Source: Woronichinia naegeliana WA131 (GTDB taxonomy: Bacteria; Cyanobacteriota; Cyanobacteriia; Cyanobacteriales; Microcystaceae). From it: DNA of 64,000 nucleotides. The position numbers and the translations under genes are program-made. Positions 38,998-48,939 of this stretch are shown in pieces. Below the pieces are notes generated by a model. The model was not told the DNA's origin. It did no database searches and saw only the letters and a program-made list of their open reading frames with translations. The stretch spans positions 1,798,001 through 1,862,000 of the forward strand of contig CP073041.1 in NCBI GenBank assembly GCA_025370055.1. Reading direction: 5' to 3'. The number at the start of each line of letters is the position of its first letter. The stretch's first letter is position 1.

Positions 38998-40266
38998 GTG
39001 GCTAAGGTTGTTCTAGAAAATCTTTATAAAAGTTTTCCGAGTCAGGCGGGGAAGAAAACGACGCATCCCCATGATTCGACGGTCGCTAGTCATTCCCCAG
39101 GTTCTACGTCAAATGCGGTGAGTGTGCTGCGCTCCATTAATCTCAGCATTGCCGATGGCGAATTTATGGTTTTAGTGGGGCCATCGGGTTGTGGTAAAAG
39201 TACTTTGTTACGGCTTTTGGCCGGATTGGAAGAGGCCACGGGCGGCAATATTTGGGTTGGCGATCGCCTGGTGAATCAGATTCCTCCCAAGGCCAGGGAT
39301 ATCGCCATGGTTTTTCAAAGCTATGCCCTCTATCCCCATCTCTCGGTCTATGACAATATTGCCTTCGGTTTGAGGCGGATGAATAGTTTTCAGGATCGGT
39401 CATCTTCGTCAACCCTGCCCCCCTGGTTAGAGCATAGTTTAAGCGGAATGACTCGCAAACTGCCGAAGGGTTTACGTTATCGTTCATCCCAGGATACTGC
39501 CATTGAACGACAGGTAAGAGAAGTCGCAGAACGGTTACAAATTGAGGGACTCCTAGACCGTTTACCGAAACAACTGTCAGGTGGCCAAAAGCAACGGGTC
39601 GCCCTGGGAAGAGCGATCGCCCGTAATCCCCAGGTTTTTCTCATGGATGAACCGTTATCCAACCTTGATGCTAAATTGCGGGCCGAAACCCGTAGCCAGA
39701 TCGTTAAAATTCAGCGACAGTTAGGCATTACCACTATCTATGTTACCCACGATCAAACCGAAGCCATGACGATGGGCGATCGCATTGCGGTGATGTATCA
39801 AGGTGAAATTCAACAGTTAGCTCCTCCCCTGGAATTGTATAACCGTCCGGCTAACCGCTTTGTGGCCGAATTTATCGGCTCTCCTCCCATGAATTTTCTG
39901 GAAATGGCAGTGGAATCCGCCCAATTATTAACCCATCCCCAGTTTTCTCTCACCTTGCCAGAGTCTTGGCATTCTCTAGTCCGTCTTTACCCAGGGCGAT
40001 CGCTGTTATTGGGAATCAGGGCCGAGGATTTTACCCTTGAGGAGGCAGCCCCAGAGCATCTTGTCGTTGAAGTGGATTTGGTAGAAGCATTGGGGAATGA
40101 TACTTATCTGTTGGTTCACCTAGTGGCCAATCCGGCTCTTTCCCTGCAAGTTCGTGTTGCCCCAGAACATCGGCTGCGTTTAGGAGATCGTCTTTGGTTG
40201 GGAATTGCGATCGACAAGATTCATTTATTTGATGCCAAGACCGAAAAATCTCTCAGAACCCTTTGA
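38998..40266 (+). CDS. Sugar-type ABC transporter ATP-binding protein (UgpC/MalK family)
   Basis: The 422-residue protein starts at GTG. It has Walker A GPSGCGKST, the Q loop (MVFQSYALYPHLSV), signature LSGGQKQR, Walker B VFLMDEPLSNLDAKLR, and an H loop (YVTHDQTEAMTM). A C-terminal TOBE/regulatory region follows (about 300-415, PANRFVAEFIGSPPMNFLEM). This is the MalK/UgpC type that energises carbohydrate importers. Two insertions are unusual: a Ser/Thr-rich stretch at 18-40 and a ~50-residue insert after AFGLRRMN. No permease or binding protein genes adjoin, so it probably serves transporters encoded elsewhere, as GgtA-type ATPases do. Confidence 0.85.
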   Translation: MAKVVLENLYKSFPSQAGKKTTHPHDSTVASHSPGSTSNAVSVLRSINLSIADGEFMVLVGPSGCGKSTLLRLLAGLEEATGGNIWVGDRLVNQIPPKARDIAMVFQSYALYPHLSVYDNIAFGLRRMNSFQDRSSSSTLPPWLEHSLSGMTRKLPKGLRYRSSQDTAIERQVREVAERLQIEGLLDRLPKQLSGGQKQRVALGRAIARNPQVFLMDEPLSNLDAKLRAETRSQIVKIQRQLGITTIYVTHDQTEAMTMGDRIAVMYQGEIQQLAPPLELYNRPANRFVAEFIGSPPMNFLEMAVESAQLLTHPQFSLTLPESWHSLVRLYPGRSLLLGIRAEDFTLEEAAPEHLVVEVDLVEALGNDTYLLVHLVANPALSLQVRVAPEHRLRLGDRLWLGIAIDKIHLFDAKTEKSLRTL

Positions 40267-40270
40267 TTTT

Positions 40271-41368
40271 CTAACTGGTTAAAACGGGATGAAAAAAGAA
40301 AGCTAATCCTAAAATGACATAGGAGGCTAACAGTAAAATTCCCTCTAACCAATTGGAGCGACCATCACTGCTAATCGAGTTGACAATAAGGACAGCGACG
40401 ACCACTGCCACTAACTCAAAGGGATTAAAATTTAAATCCATCGGTTGCCCCATTAACCAACCCGCAATCACGAGAACGGGAGCTACAAAAAAGGCAATTT
40501 GTAAGCTAGAACCCATTACCACCGAAACCGATAGATCCATCTTGTTTTTCATCGCTACTGTGACTGCTGTTGCGTGTTCCGCCGCATTACCAATAATGGG
40601 CAACAAAATCACCCCTGTAAACAAGGACGTTAAGCCTAAACTTTCTGTCGCTACTTCCAACGAGTCCACCAACAGTTCCGACTCTACCGCCACCCCCAAA
40701 GTCACGACCAATAAGACAAGGCTCCAAAGGACTAAATTAGGTTTATAGTGTTCGGTCGGTATTTCTAATGTTTCTGTCTCTAAATCGGCTACCCCCACAT
40801 CGTAGAGATAGGCATGGGTTTTCATGGCAAAAAATAGAGATAGGCCATAGACCATGATTAGTACAGCCGCCACAGCCACAGAGAGTTTTTGAATACTGGC
40901 TTCTCCTAAACCGGTTGAGGTATATTCGACGGCAGTGGGTAAAAGGAGGGCGATCACAGCTAGGTTCATGACCGAAGCATTCATCCGAGCCGCCGCAGGA
41001 CGAAATTCCTGTTCTTTGTAGCGCAATCCGCCTAAAAACATGGCGAAACCCATGACCAGTAACAAATTACCAATAATTGACCCCGTAATGGTCGCCTTAA
41101 CCACATCGATCAAGCCTTCTTTAAGAGCGACAAAGGCCAGAATTAACTCAGTGGCATTACCGAAGGTGGCATTCATTAATCCCCCTAAATTAGGGCCAAC
41201 CACGATCGCAATTTCTTCGGTGGCAGTTCCCATAAACGCGGCCAGGGGAATAATGGCAATACAGGCGGTGATAAAGACGAGGGTTTCTCCCCAATGTAGA
41301 TAGTGGGCCGAGAGGGAAATCGGTAGAAAAATAAGAAGGGCAAAGAAAATGGTGTTTTTATTGAGCAT
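40271..41368 (-). CDS. Ca2+/H+ antiporter (CAX type)
   Basis: The 365-residue protein has 11 or so hydrophobic segments and the two CaCA alpha repeats: VGPNLGGLMNATFGNATELI (about residues 58-77) and the second in LLPIIGNAAEHATAVTVAMK, each with the G-N-A-x-E motif that binds Ca2+. It would exchange cytosolic Ca2+ for H+ across a membrane, giving Ca2+ and salt tolerance. It is convergent with the ABC ATPase gene with only 4 bp between stops. Confidence 0.9.
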   Translation of the reverse strand: MLNKNTIFFALLIFLPISLSAHYLHWGETLVFITACIAIIPLAAFMGTATEEIAIVVGPNLGGLMNATFGNATELILAFVALKEGLIDVVKATITGSIIGNLLLVMGFAMFLGGLRYKEQEFRPAAARMNASVMNLAVIALLLPTAVEYTSTGLGEASIQKLSVAVAAVLIMVYGLSLFFAMKTHAYLYDVGVADLETETLEIPTEHYKPNLVLWSLVLLVVTLGVAVESELLVDSLEVATESLGLTSLFTGVILLPIIGNAAEHATAVTVAMKNKMDLSVSVVMGSSLQIAFFVAPVLVIAGWLMGQPMDLNFNPFELVAVVVAVLIVNSISSDGRSNWLEGILLLASYVILGLAFFFHPVLTS

Positions 41369-41500
41369 GGAATCTCACTGAAAAGCGGGGAAAACGTTAT
41401 TGCCTATTTTACGAGGTCTTTTCCCTAACGCGTAACGCGATCGCCTGCCTCACTTTTCTTGATAACAAGCATAAAGTGGTATAACCCAGTCTTAAAATGT

Positions 41501-41531
41501 TTGCAACCCACATTCAGCAGGTTGCAATTTT
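41501..41531. terminator. Perfect hairpin, possible terminator or repeat
   Basis: TTGCAACC (41501-41508) and GGTTGCAA (41520-41527) form an 8-bp stem with an 11-nt loop, followed by TTTTG. It lies between the starts of two divergent genes, so terminator function is doubtful. The rest of the 41369-41706 gap holds HIP1 and nothing else I can name. Confidence 0.35.
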
Positions 41532-41706
41532 GAAAAATATTTCTACCTGTAAATAATTCGTTGATAGATTATCCTGTGAAACGGTACGATAGGGCTTTGA
41601 GCTCGTGTCAGATGTAATCAACGAAAATTTTACAGCAAGAAATCTTTGATATTAAAGCATTGCTATTAGATAATAACGGGGATACTCATCAAAAATAGGT
41701 ATTAAA

Positions 41707-42243
41707 ATGGCCGAAAATCTCACACGTCTCATTTCCCAAGCGGAAATCGCCCAAAAAGTTAAACAATTGGCTCAACAGATTGATCAAGATTATCAAGGAC
41801 AAACCCTGACAATTATTGGCATTTTGAAAGGCTCGTTTATTTTTTTAGCGGATTTAGTGAGAGCGATCGCCACTCCCCTAGAGCGAATCGAGTTTTTACA
41901 GCTTTCCAGTTATGGTTCCAGTACAGTTAGTTCCGGTAAGGTCACGGTTCTACAAGATATTTCTCCCGCCCTGATTCACCATCAGCATATTTTGTTAGTG
42001 GAAGATATTATTGACACAGGACTATCGATCGCTACTGTCCTTGACCGTTTACAAACCCATCAACCGGCTTCTCTCAAACTCTGTACACTACTCAATAAGC
42101 CCAGTTGTCGTCAGCAGGAAGTTCAAATTGACTATTGTGGTTTCTCCATTCCTAATCATTTCGTTTTGGGATATGGACTCGATCTGGATCAAAAATACCG
42201 CCAACTTCCGGCTATCTACTATTTACCAAAGTCTGAGTCTTGA
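41707..42243 (+). CDS. hpt: Hypoxanthine phosphoribosyltransferase
   Basis: The 178-residue protein has the type I PRTase PRPP motif ILLVEDIIDTGLSIATVL (about residues 97-114), the N-terminal segment IIGILKGSFIFLADLVRAI, and a C-terminal FVLGYGLDLDQKYRQLPAIYYL that closes the purine site. It salvages hypoxanthine (and guanine) with PRPP. Length matches the family. It stands alone. Confidence 0.92.
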   Translation: MAENLTRLISQAEIAQKVKQLAQQIDQDYQGQTLTIIGILKGSFIFLADLVRAIATPLERIEFLQLSSYGSSTVSSGKVTVLQDISPALIHHQHILLVEDIIDTGLSIATVLDRLQTHQPASLKLCTLLNKPSCRQQEVQIDYCGFSIPNHFVLGYGLDLDQKYRQLPAIYYLPKSES

Positions 42244-42362
42244 ATAAGATCGGGACTTTTTTCTGTTGTTTGAACTAATGGTTCTTGATTTTTGGGTTTT
42301 CCTCGACGGTTCCGCAAAAATTATCTGTTAGAAATTTGCAGCTAAATTTTAACGCTTTTTCA

Positions 42363-42427
42363 CGATCGCTCTCTATTTTTAGAACTTAAAAAGCGATTGC
42401 ATTCTAATTCTTTAAGTTGCGATCACC
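42363..42427. repeat. HIP1-bearing repeat, second family
   Basis: Two units of the pattern GCGATCGC-(A)TTCTAATTCTTTAAGTT, preceded by TTTTTAGAACTTAAAAAG. The same arrangement occurs at 46441-46490 and in longer form at 47188-47341. Confidence 0.55.
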
Positions 42428-42473
42428 TTATTTGTCAAAAAATTATCGCATCATTTACGCGATCGAGTAAGCT

Positions 42474-42605
42474 CATGCCACTGTGATGATTGTTGCTTTG
42501 GGAATTCGGAAGGATGGCAGTAAACAGGACGTATATGCCCTTGCCAAAAAGCTATTGAGATTAGGGCTATTAGACAAATCGGATAGGGATCAAGATGATG
42601 ATTAA
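42474..42605 (+). pseudogene. Toxin-like C-terminal fragment
   Basis: An open stretch after a stop reads HATVMIVALGIRKDGSKQDV followed by YALAKKLLRLGLLD and a stop. This resembles the C-terminal strand and helix of small RelE-like proteins, but it is too short to be sure. The upstream part is missing. It is one of several toxin-antitoxin scraps in HIP1-rich gaps. Confidence 0.3.
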
Positions 42606-42857
42606 AATTCAGAATGAGAGAATAGAAATTTGTGTATTTGGAAGTGCTAGAAAAGGCGATCGCTATTCCTGTGAGTCTTAATTTTTGAGCGATCGCCATA
42701 ATTAGAGCAAAAATTTTTCCTTAAATTTTGTATCGTATTTAATCAATTCACCCACGAAATCAAACAGTCATATATTACGGTGATATTTCGGAGAGTCTGT
42801 AGAAAAGAGCGATCGCTATTCACATCAGAAAATTTCGGGAGCAAATGGACTAAATTT

Positions 42858-45374
42858 ATGAACAAAATTATCCCTAGTTTTTGGAATTTACCGACTGAAA
42901 AATTGTTAGAGCAACTTCACAGTAGCCCTCAAGGTTTAACAACGTCAGAATCTCAAAAACGATTGATACAATATGGAGCCAATAGTCTTAAGCAAAAACG
43001 CAAATCCCATACCTTCTCTCTCTTATTAAATCAATTTAAAAGCCCAATTATTTTGATTTTAATGGGAGCCGCCATTCTTTCTAGTTTTCTAGGCGATATC
43101 ATTAATTCTCTGATTATTTTAGCGATTGTTTTATTTAGTGGATTATTGGGTTTTTGGCAAGAACGGGGAGCCGCAGATGCGATCGCCAAATTACTGGCAA
43201 TGGTGGAAGTCAAAGCACGGATTTTACGGGATGGCAAGCTTAAAGATATTCCCCTGGATGAAGTCGTGCCAGGCGATATAGTGCAAGTTTCAGCAGGAGA
43301 TAATATTCCTGGGGACTGTTTGATTTTAGAATCGCAAACCTTGTCCATAGATGAAGCGACTTTGACGGGCGAAACCTATCCCGTTGCTAAAAATGTGGGT
43401 GTTTTACCAACTGAAACAGGCTTAAGTCAACGAACCAATAGTCTTTTGATCGGAACCCATGTGGTCAGTGGCAGTGCAACGGCGGTAGTTGTCCACACAG
43501 GCAAAATGACCGAATTTGGCAAGATTTCCGAACGATTAAAACTAAGACCTCCTGAAACCGAATTTGAAACGGGAATTCGTAAATTTGGTTATTTTTTATT
43601 AGAAATAACTTTAACCCTCGTCGCCTTAATTTTTGCGGCCAATGTCTATTTACAGCGTCCTGTTTTAGACTCATTCATGTTTTCTTTGGCCTTGGCAGTG
43701 GGATTAACACCCCAATTATTACCCGTGATTGTCAGCATTAATCTGGCCCATGGGGCTAAACAAATGGCCAAAAAACAGGTGGTTGTCAAACATTTACCTG
43801 CGATTGAAAATTTTGGTAGCATGAATGTCTTGTGTTCTGATAAGACTGGAACCTTAACCGATGGACAGGTCAATATAAAATCCGCCCTAGATGTCAATGG
43901 TCAAGAAAGCGATCGCGTTTTATTCTATGCTTACTTAAACGCGGCGATGGAATCAGGTTATATTAATCCCATTGATGAAGCCATTCGCAGTCATAAAAGC
44001 TTTGACATTTCAGCCTATCAAAAACTGGGGGAAATTCCCTACGATTTTAACCGTAAATGTCTCAGTATTCTCTTAGCAAAAGGAGATGAAAAACTATTAG
44101 TCACTAAAGGATCATTGATTAATATTCTGGATATTTGCACCGATGTCGAACAAGAGGAAGGAAAAACCATTGAACTTGCACCAATGCGGTCACAAATTCA
44201 ACAACGAGCGGAAGATTTAGGGAGTCAAGGTTTTCGGATTTTAGGGGTTGCCTATCGTCAATTAACCACCGATAAACTTGATCCCAAAGATGAAACGAAT
44301 CTCACTTTTTTAGGGTATCTTGCTCTTTATGATCCTCCCAAATCCGACATTAAAGGTACGATCGCCGATCTAGCCCGTTTGGGCGTTACCCTCAAAATGA
44401 TCACAGGGGACAGTCACGCCGTTGCCACCAGTATTGCCCAACAAGTTGGCTTAGAACAAACTAAGGTATTAACAGGTTCAGATCTTCAAAAAATGAGTGC
44501 AGGTGCGCTGTTACATCAAGTTGATCAGGTTAATGTTTTTGCCGAAGTAGAACCGAATCAAAAAGAACGGATTATTGTCGCTCTCAAACGATCGGGCAAT
44601 GTGGTGGGCTATTTGGGAGATGGTATTAACGATGCTTCCGCCCTCTACGCTGCCGATGTGGGTATTTCCGTTGATACGGCGGTAGATGAGGCCAAGGAAG
44701 CGGCGGATATTGTTTTGATGCAAAAGGACTTAAATGTATTGCTCGGCGGCCTTAAATCAGGACGAACGACCTTTGCCAATACGCTCAAATATGTTTTTAT
44801 GGCTACCAGTGCCAATTTCGGTAATATGTTTAGTATGGCAGGAATTTCCTTATTTTTACCGTTTTTACCTTTACTGCCTAAGCAAATTTTATTGACCAAT
44901 TTATTAACCGATTTTCCTGAAATGACCATTGCCAGCGATCGCGTTGATCGAGAACAGGTGAGTAAACCTCGGCGTTGGGATATTCGTTTTATTCGCAATT
45001 TTATGTTGGTATTTGGGCTACTCAGTTCTGTTTTTGACTATCTTACTTTTGCTGCTTTATTGTTTTTATTGCATGCCGATCAAGCTCAATTTAGAACAGG
45101 TTGGTTTATGGAATCGGTTATTTCTGCCTCTATGATTGTTTTAGTCATTCGCACCCATCAATCTATTTTGAAAAGTCGCCCTAGTCGCCCGTTATTTTTC
45201 GCCACGATCATCATTGTGATCATTACGCTCATTTTTCCCTATACACCCATTGCTGGTATTTTAGGATTTGAACCCTTACCGTTAGAGTTCCTATTAGTTT
45301 TAGCCTTAATCGTGGGACTCTATATTTTCTGTGCGGAGAATGTTAAACGAGTTTTTTATCAACACAATCAATAG
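42858..45374 (+). CDS. mgtA: P-type ATPase, MgtA-like Mg2+ importer
   Basis: Start chosen at 42858 (MNKIIPSFWNLPTEKLLEQL), giving 838 residues; the 26 codons upstream in the same frame look non-coding. It has a cation-ATPase N-terminus, actuator TGET (LTGETYPVAK), phosphorylation site VLCSDKTGTLTDGQ, the hinge GDGINDASALYAADVGISVD, and about 10 membrane helices. Motifs GLTPQLLPVIVSINLAHGAK and GSMNVLCSDK fit the P3B Mg2+ group rather than Ca2+ pumps. No upstream leader peptide or riboswitch was recognised in the preceding 600 bp. Confidence 0.88.
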   Translation: MNKIIPSFWNLPTEKLLEQLHSSPQGLTTSESQKRLIQYGANSLKQKRKSHTFSLLLNQFKSPIILILMGAAILSSFLGDIINSLIILAIVLFSGLLGFWQERGAADAIAKLLAMVEVKARILRDGKLKDIPLDEVVPGDIVQVSAGDNIPGDCLILESQTLSIDEATLTGETYPVAKNVGVLPTETGLSQRTNSLLIGTHVVSGSATAVVVHTGKMTEFGKISERLKLRPPETEFETGIRKFGYFLLEITLTLVALIFAANVYLQRPVLDSFMFSLALAVGLTPQLLPVIVSINLAHGAKQMAKKQVVVKHLPAIENFGSMNVLCSDKTGTLTDGQVNIKSALDVNGQESDRVLFYAYLNAAMESGYINPIDEAIRSHKSFDISAYQKLGEIPYDFNRKCLSILLAKGDEKLLVTKGSLINILDICTDVEQEEGKTIELAPMRSQIQQRAEDLGSQGFRILGVAYRQLTTDKLDPKDETNLTFLGYLALYDPPKSDIKGTIADLARLGVTLKMITGDSHAVATSIAQQVGLEQTKVLTGSDLQKMSAGALLHQVDQVNVFAEVEPNQKERIIVALKRSGNVVGYLGDGINDASALYAADVGISVDTAVDEAKEAADIVLMQKDLNVLLGGLKSGRTTFANTLKYVFMATSANFGNMFSMAGISLFLPFLPLLPKQILLTNLLTDFPEMTIASDRVDREQVSKPRRWDIRFIRNFMLVFGLLSSVFDYLTFAALLFLLHADQAQFRTGWFMESVISASMIVLVIRTHQSILKSRPSRPLFFATIIIVIITLIFPYTPIAGILGFEPLPLEFLLVLALIVGLYIFCAENVKRVFYQHNQ

Positions 45375-45566
45375 TCGGTTAAGCCTTCACCCATAAGAAC
45401 AAGGCCATAATTTATGCAAATAAGTTAAAGTAATCATCGCGGCTTTACAAAAAAAATCTGATCGCAAATCATCGCTCAAGCTTTTCAACAAATAATAGAA
45501 CCAAATCTTAGAAAAGGTATAATGTAGTGTTGATTGCCTTTTTGTAATCGGCTCTTCTGTAAGACT

Positions 45567-46439
45567 ATGCGTACTGACACGATCTTTTATCAATTATTCT
45601 TAACATTTAAGCCTCTTCTGTTTGAACTATTAGGAGAGCCGATCGCCAATGCTGAATATTATCAGTTTACTTCTAGGGAGATTAAGGAAAAGGCTTTCCG
45701 TTTTGACGGGATTTTTATACCAGACCGAGAAGATAAGCCCATCTATTTTGTTGAGGTACAATTTCAAAATAAGTCTGATTTTTATTGGGAGTTTATTGCT
45801 GAAATTAATCTCTATTTGAATCAGTATAAACCTGTTCAGGATTGGAAAGCTGTCGCTCTTTTTGCCCAACGTCATTTTGAGGTGACATCTTTGACTCTTT
45901 ACCAACAGGACTTGATGAATAGTGGTCGAATTATTCCTATCTATTTGGATGAGGTGCGATCGGATTCCATTGGAGTCGGATTGATTCAGTTAATCCTAGC
46001 TCAAGAATCCCAAGCTCCTGTTTTAGTTCAACAATTATTACAAAGAGCCAAGACAGAAATTGTTGATCCTTTAGTGACCCACGATATTATAGATTTATTG
46101 GAGACGGTTTTAGTTTCCAAATTTGCCCAATTAAGCCGCGAGGAGATTCAATCGATGTTTTTATTGAGTGATATTAAGCAAACACGGGTCTATCAAGAGG
46201 CTAAACAAGAAGGTCGTCAGGAGGGCCGTCAGGAAGGTCTTCAAGAGGGTCGCCAAGAGGGAGAGATTCATTTGTTAATTCGTCAGTTATCTCGGCGGTT
46301 TGGGAAGATTAGCGATCGCCGTGTTCAAGTTATTAATAGTTTGACGCTGGAGCAGTTGGATGATTTGGGGGAAGCTCTATTAGATTTTGGTGAGCTTGCG
46401 GATTTGGATAATTGGTTAGGGTTGAGGATTGGGGAATAG
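45567..46439 (+). CDS. Rpn/DUF2887-type PD-(D/E)XK nuclease family protein
   Basis: Start chosen at 45567 (MRTDTIFYQLFLTFKPLLFE), matching the family; 290 residues. The nuclease core is RFDGIFIPDREDKPIYFVEVQFQNK with the D-x(n)-E-V-Q motif. The tail holds a Glu-Gly-Arg repeat (QEGRQEGRQEGLQEGRQEGE), probably a helical linker, and a final DLGEALLDFGELADL helix. Rpn proteins promote recombination in E. coli, and relatives are numerous in cyanobacteria. A decayed relative lies at 54637-54960. Confidence 0.8.
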   Translation: MRTDTIFYQLFLTFKPLLFELLGEPIANAEYYQFTSREIKEKAFRFDGIFIPDREDKPIYFVEVQFQNKSDFYWEFIAEINLYLNQYKPVQDWKAVALFAQRHFEVTSLTLYQQDLMNSGRIIPIYLDEVRSDSIGVGLIQLILAQESQAPVLVQQLLQRAKTEIVDPLVTHDIIDLLETVLVSKFAQLSREEIQSMFLLSDIKQTRVYQEAKQEGRQEGRQEGLQEGRQEGEIHLLIRQLSRRFGKISDRRVQVINSLTLEQLDDLGEALLDFGELADLDNWLGLRIGE

Positions 46440-46440
46440 G

Positions 46441-46490
46441 GCGATCGCCTTCCATTTTTAGAACTTAAAAAGCGATCGCATTCTAATTAT
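46441..46490. repeat. HIP1-bearing repeat, second family
   Basis: GCGATCGCCTTCCATTTTTA, AGAACTTAAAAAGCGATCGC and ATTCTAATTATTTTTA repeat the unit at 42363-42427 almost base for base. It lies immediately downstream of the Rpn gene and the DUF4926 gene. Confidence 0.55.
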
Positions 46491-46502
46491 TTTTAATAAA
46501 AA

Positions 46503-46745
46503 CTAGGCAGCCATTTCTAATAATTGATAATGTAATTGCATTAATTGACTGGGCAGCAGTGTTTCCATTGCATAGGTTGTGCCATCATTATTAGCAAACT
46601 CAACTTCAAAAGCTTGATCGTCATAAACCATCACAATAGTGCCGACCTGACCCTTATAGAGAGTTATCGGTTCTCCTGTTTCAAAATGGGTTGCAGACAT
46701 ATCTTCCGTAAGAGCGATAACATCTAAATCTTTTAGTTGATTCAT
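46503..46745 (-). CDS. DUF4926 family protein, pair 2
   Basis: The 80-residue protein shows DVIALTEDM, GQVGTIVMVYDDQAFEVEFA and NNDGTTYAMETLLPSQL, aligning along its length with the copy at 12093-12344 (DIIALTENI, GQMGTVVEEY, FEVEF). It follows the DUF6883-like gene with a 17-bp gap. Divergence between the two pairs is large, so they are old paralogues, not a recent duplication. Confidence 0.68.
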   Translation of the reverse strand: MNQLKDLDVIALTEDMSATHFETGEPITLYKGQVGTIVMVYDDQAFEVEFANNDGTTYAMETLLPSQLMQLHYQLLEMAA

Positions 46746-46762
46746 AGTAATACCTCATTTAT

Positions 46763-47089
46763 TTACAGATAGCAATTAGTTAATCGAGGAAAATCTTCAT
46801 CAAAACGAATTGTCCAAGCAACTAGAATAAGAGATTCTCCCGCATCAGTTATGAGCATAAATTTCATATTGTAATGTTGATTATGCTCATTTACCTTACG
46901 AAGAATAACTGACTCTGTAATAGCCGCTTGCTTAATGGCTCTTTTAAGAATATCGGCATTATTTAAAGTAATATCTAGTTTCTTTTTAAAGAGAATCGCT
47001 TTATTTTTACCGACATCGTGATTAAAATTTAGACAATAATTTTCTATCTTATTACCTAAATTAGCTTTGTCTCCATTCGGTAATTTCAT
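46763..47089 (-). CDS. DUF6883-like protein, pair 2
   Basis: The 108-residue protein starts MKLPNGDKANLGNKIENYCL and has KAILFKKKLDITLNNADILK and the terminal AWTIRFDEDFPRLTNCYL. These align with MKLPKGD, KARLFKSKLGIALDNKDILV and AWIIRSEEDYPRLTT in pair 1. The conserved AW-x-IR-x-(D/E)-ED-(F/Y)-PRLT end is the strongest shared block. The partner is the DUF4926 gene just downstream. Role unknown. Confidence 0.65.
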   Translation of the reverse strand: MKLPNGDKANLGNKIENYCLNFNHDVGKNKAILFKKKLDITLNNADILKRAIKQAAITESVILRKVNEHNQHYNMKFMLITDAGESLILVAWTIRFDEDFPRLTNCYL

Positions 47090-47187
47090 TACTGAATATT
47101 TTTTGATAAGTTGTGTCTATTATAACTCAAACTAGCTGTTCTCGGTTCTTTCCTCTGAAACACTTTTTGACTACTCAAAATTAATGA

Positions 47188-47341
47188 GCGATCGCGTTCT
47201 AAGTTTTTAAGTTATGATCGCGTTTTCGATTTTCGTCGTCTGTGGCGATCGCGTTCTAAATCTTTAAGTTGCGATCGCGTTCTAATTCTTTAAGTTGCGA
47301 TCGCGGTTTCGATTTTTGTTGTCTGTGAGTGGCGATCGCGG
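47188..47341. repeat. HIP1-bearing tandem repeats, second family
   Basis: Five to six units of about 26 bp: GCGATCGCGTTCTAATTCTT followed by TAAGTT, alternating with a second unit GTTTCGATTTTCGTCGTCTG. It lies upstream of the DUF6883-DUF4926 pair. Confidence 0.65.
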
Positions 47342-47369
47342 GGGAAAATGCGTTACACTTGCTTAAGTT

Positions 47370-47447
47370 AGACCTCTTGCAAATTCAAGAAAGTCCCCCT
47401 TTTTAAGGGGGATTTAGGGGGATCAAACGCTATTATGCAAGAAGTCT
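47370..47447. repeat. Small inverted-repeat element (78 bp, MITE-like)
   Basis: AGACCTCTTGCA (47370-47381) and TGCAAGAAGTCT (47436-47447) are inverted ends with one mismatch. The inner part has CCCCCTTTTTAAGGGGGATT, also found inverted at about 31590-31615. Confidence 0.55.
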
Positions 47448-48939
47448 ATTACAATCTGCTAAGTTTTGGAGCTTCTCTACGACTTCGGGATACAAAGATT
47501 TTTGGTATTGACTAAATTAAGCTATCTGAAAGTAATATTTTAAACATTAACCCACAACTCTCATCATGTCTGACCTTGAACTCCTACGCAAACTTGAAAA
47601 GGCGATCGGCACAACACTGAAACAAGTTGATGAAGAACGATTTAAGCTTGATTTAGAAAATCAGTCGAATTTTGTGAATGAGAATGCCTACGCGCTCTCG
47701 GATAAAGGAGAAGTGATAGGCTTGTCTTTACGAGAGATTGATGGAAATAAATTGTCAGGCTTTTCGTTATCTGGTAATTAGTCACCGCAATAAAGAAGGA
47801 AATTATTGAGAATGAGAAGCAAATGAAAAAAGTAAAGAATAATGAAGAAAGGAAAGGCGGTTAAAGAGATAGGTTAGAATAGGGAGACTATGAAAAAACT
47901 AGACCCAGTTCCAGACTTAAACCAAGAAGAAGTGAAAATGCCACGGCAAAAAGAAGTGGCAAAAGATTGGTATGAAGATTATCAGAAAGAAAAAGAAGAG
48001 AACGAAAAGCTGAGAAAAGAATTGGTAGAGTTAAAGAAAGAGATAGAAAAGTTGAAAGAAAAGCTGAAAAAGCTTAACCAAAGAACGAGTGAAAATAGCT
48101 CTCAGCCCCCAAGCAGTGACGGTTACAAAAAGAAAGTCGCCAAAACCTTCGGTCAAAAAGGAAAAAAAAGAGGTCCAAAGTACGACCATGTGGGTAAAAC
48201 CAGAAACGGGTTTGGTCGGGTAGATGAAATAGTAGATTTAAGGATGGAAAAATGCCCAAAATGTGGTGCGTCAGTGGAAAAGCAAAAGGAGACTATCATC
48301 AAAAAAAATCAAATAGCTGAATTAGTCAGTAAACCAGTAGAGGTAAGGGAATATGTTAGGGAAAAGTATCAATGCTCAAAATGTGATTGGGAAGGTTATG
48401 CCCCACTTCCTTTGGGATGTCGTGAAGATTTTAGCTACGGTGCAACCTTATCCAGCTTAGTGGGATGGCTGGGATATGGGGGAAATTTGACTTGGCTAAA
48501 ACAACGATACTTGGTAGAAACGGTCTTTGGCATTCCTCTGTCTCAAGGGAGTTTAGCTAAAATGCACCGATGGTTTTGCGAAAGCTTGTATCCTAGTTAT
48601 GAACAGTGGTGGACTTACATACAGGAGCCTGGAGTCCGTTGTGTGGACGAAACCAGCTATCGCGTCAATGGGGTTAACTATTGGATGTGGGTGGCTACTT
48701 CCTCCTCTGTTTGTGTTTTGTTTCTGGCTCCCAGCCGGAGTTCCGATGAGGTTCATTCCCTATTAGGTAAAGATTTTCATGGGCTTCTCAGTACGGACTG
48801 TTGGGGGGCTTACCATCGCCAAAATGCCCAGCATAAACAGAAATGTCTGGCTCATATTGGGCGGGAATTGAAGGCCTTGGAAACTTCCCACTTTTCTGAA
48901 AATAAACTTTTTGCTCAGAGAGTTTTTCCTATTCTAGAG

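Noticed and set aside
42451-42699. An 82-codon minus-strand frame before mgtA
   Set aside because: Covers HIP1 repeats and the toxin-like scrap on the other strand; no ribosome-binding site or protein-like pattern.
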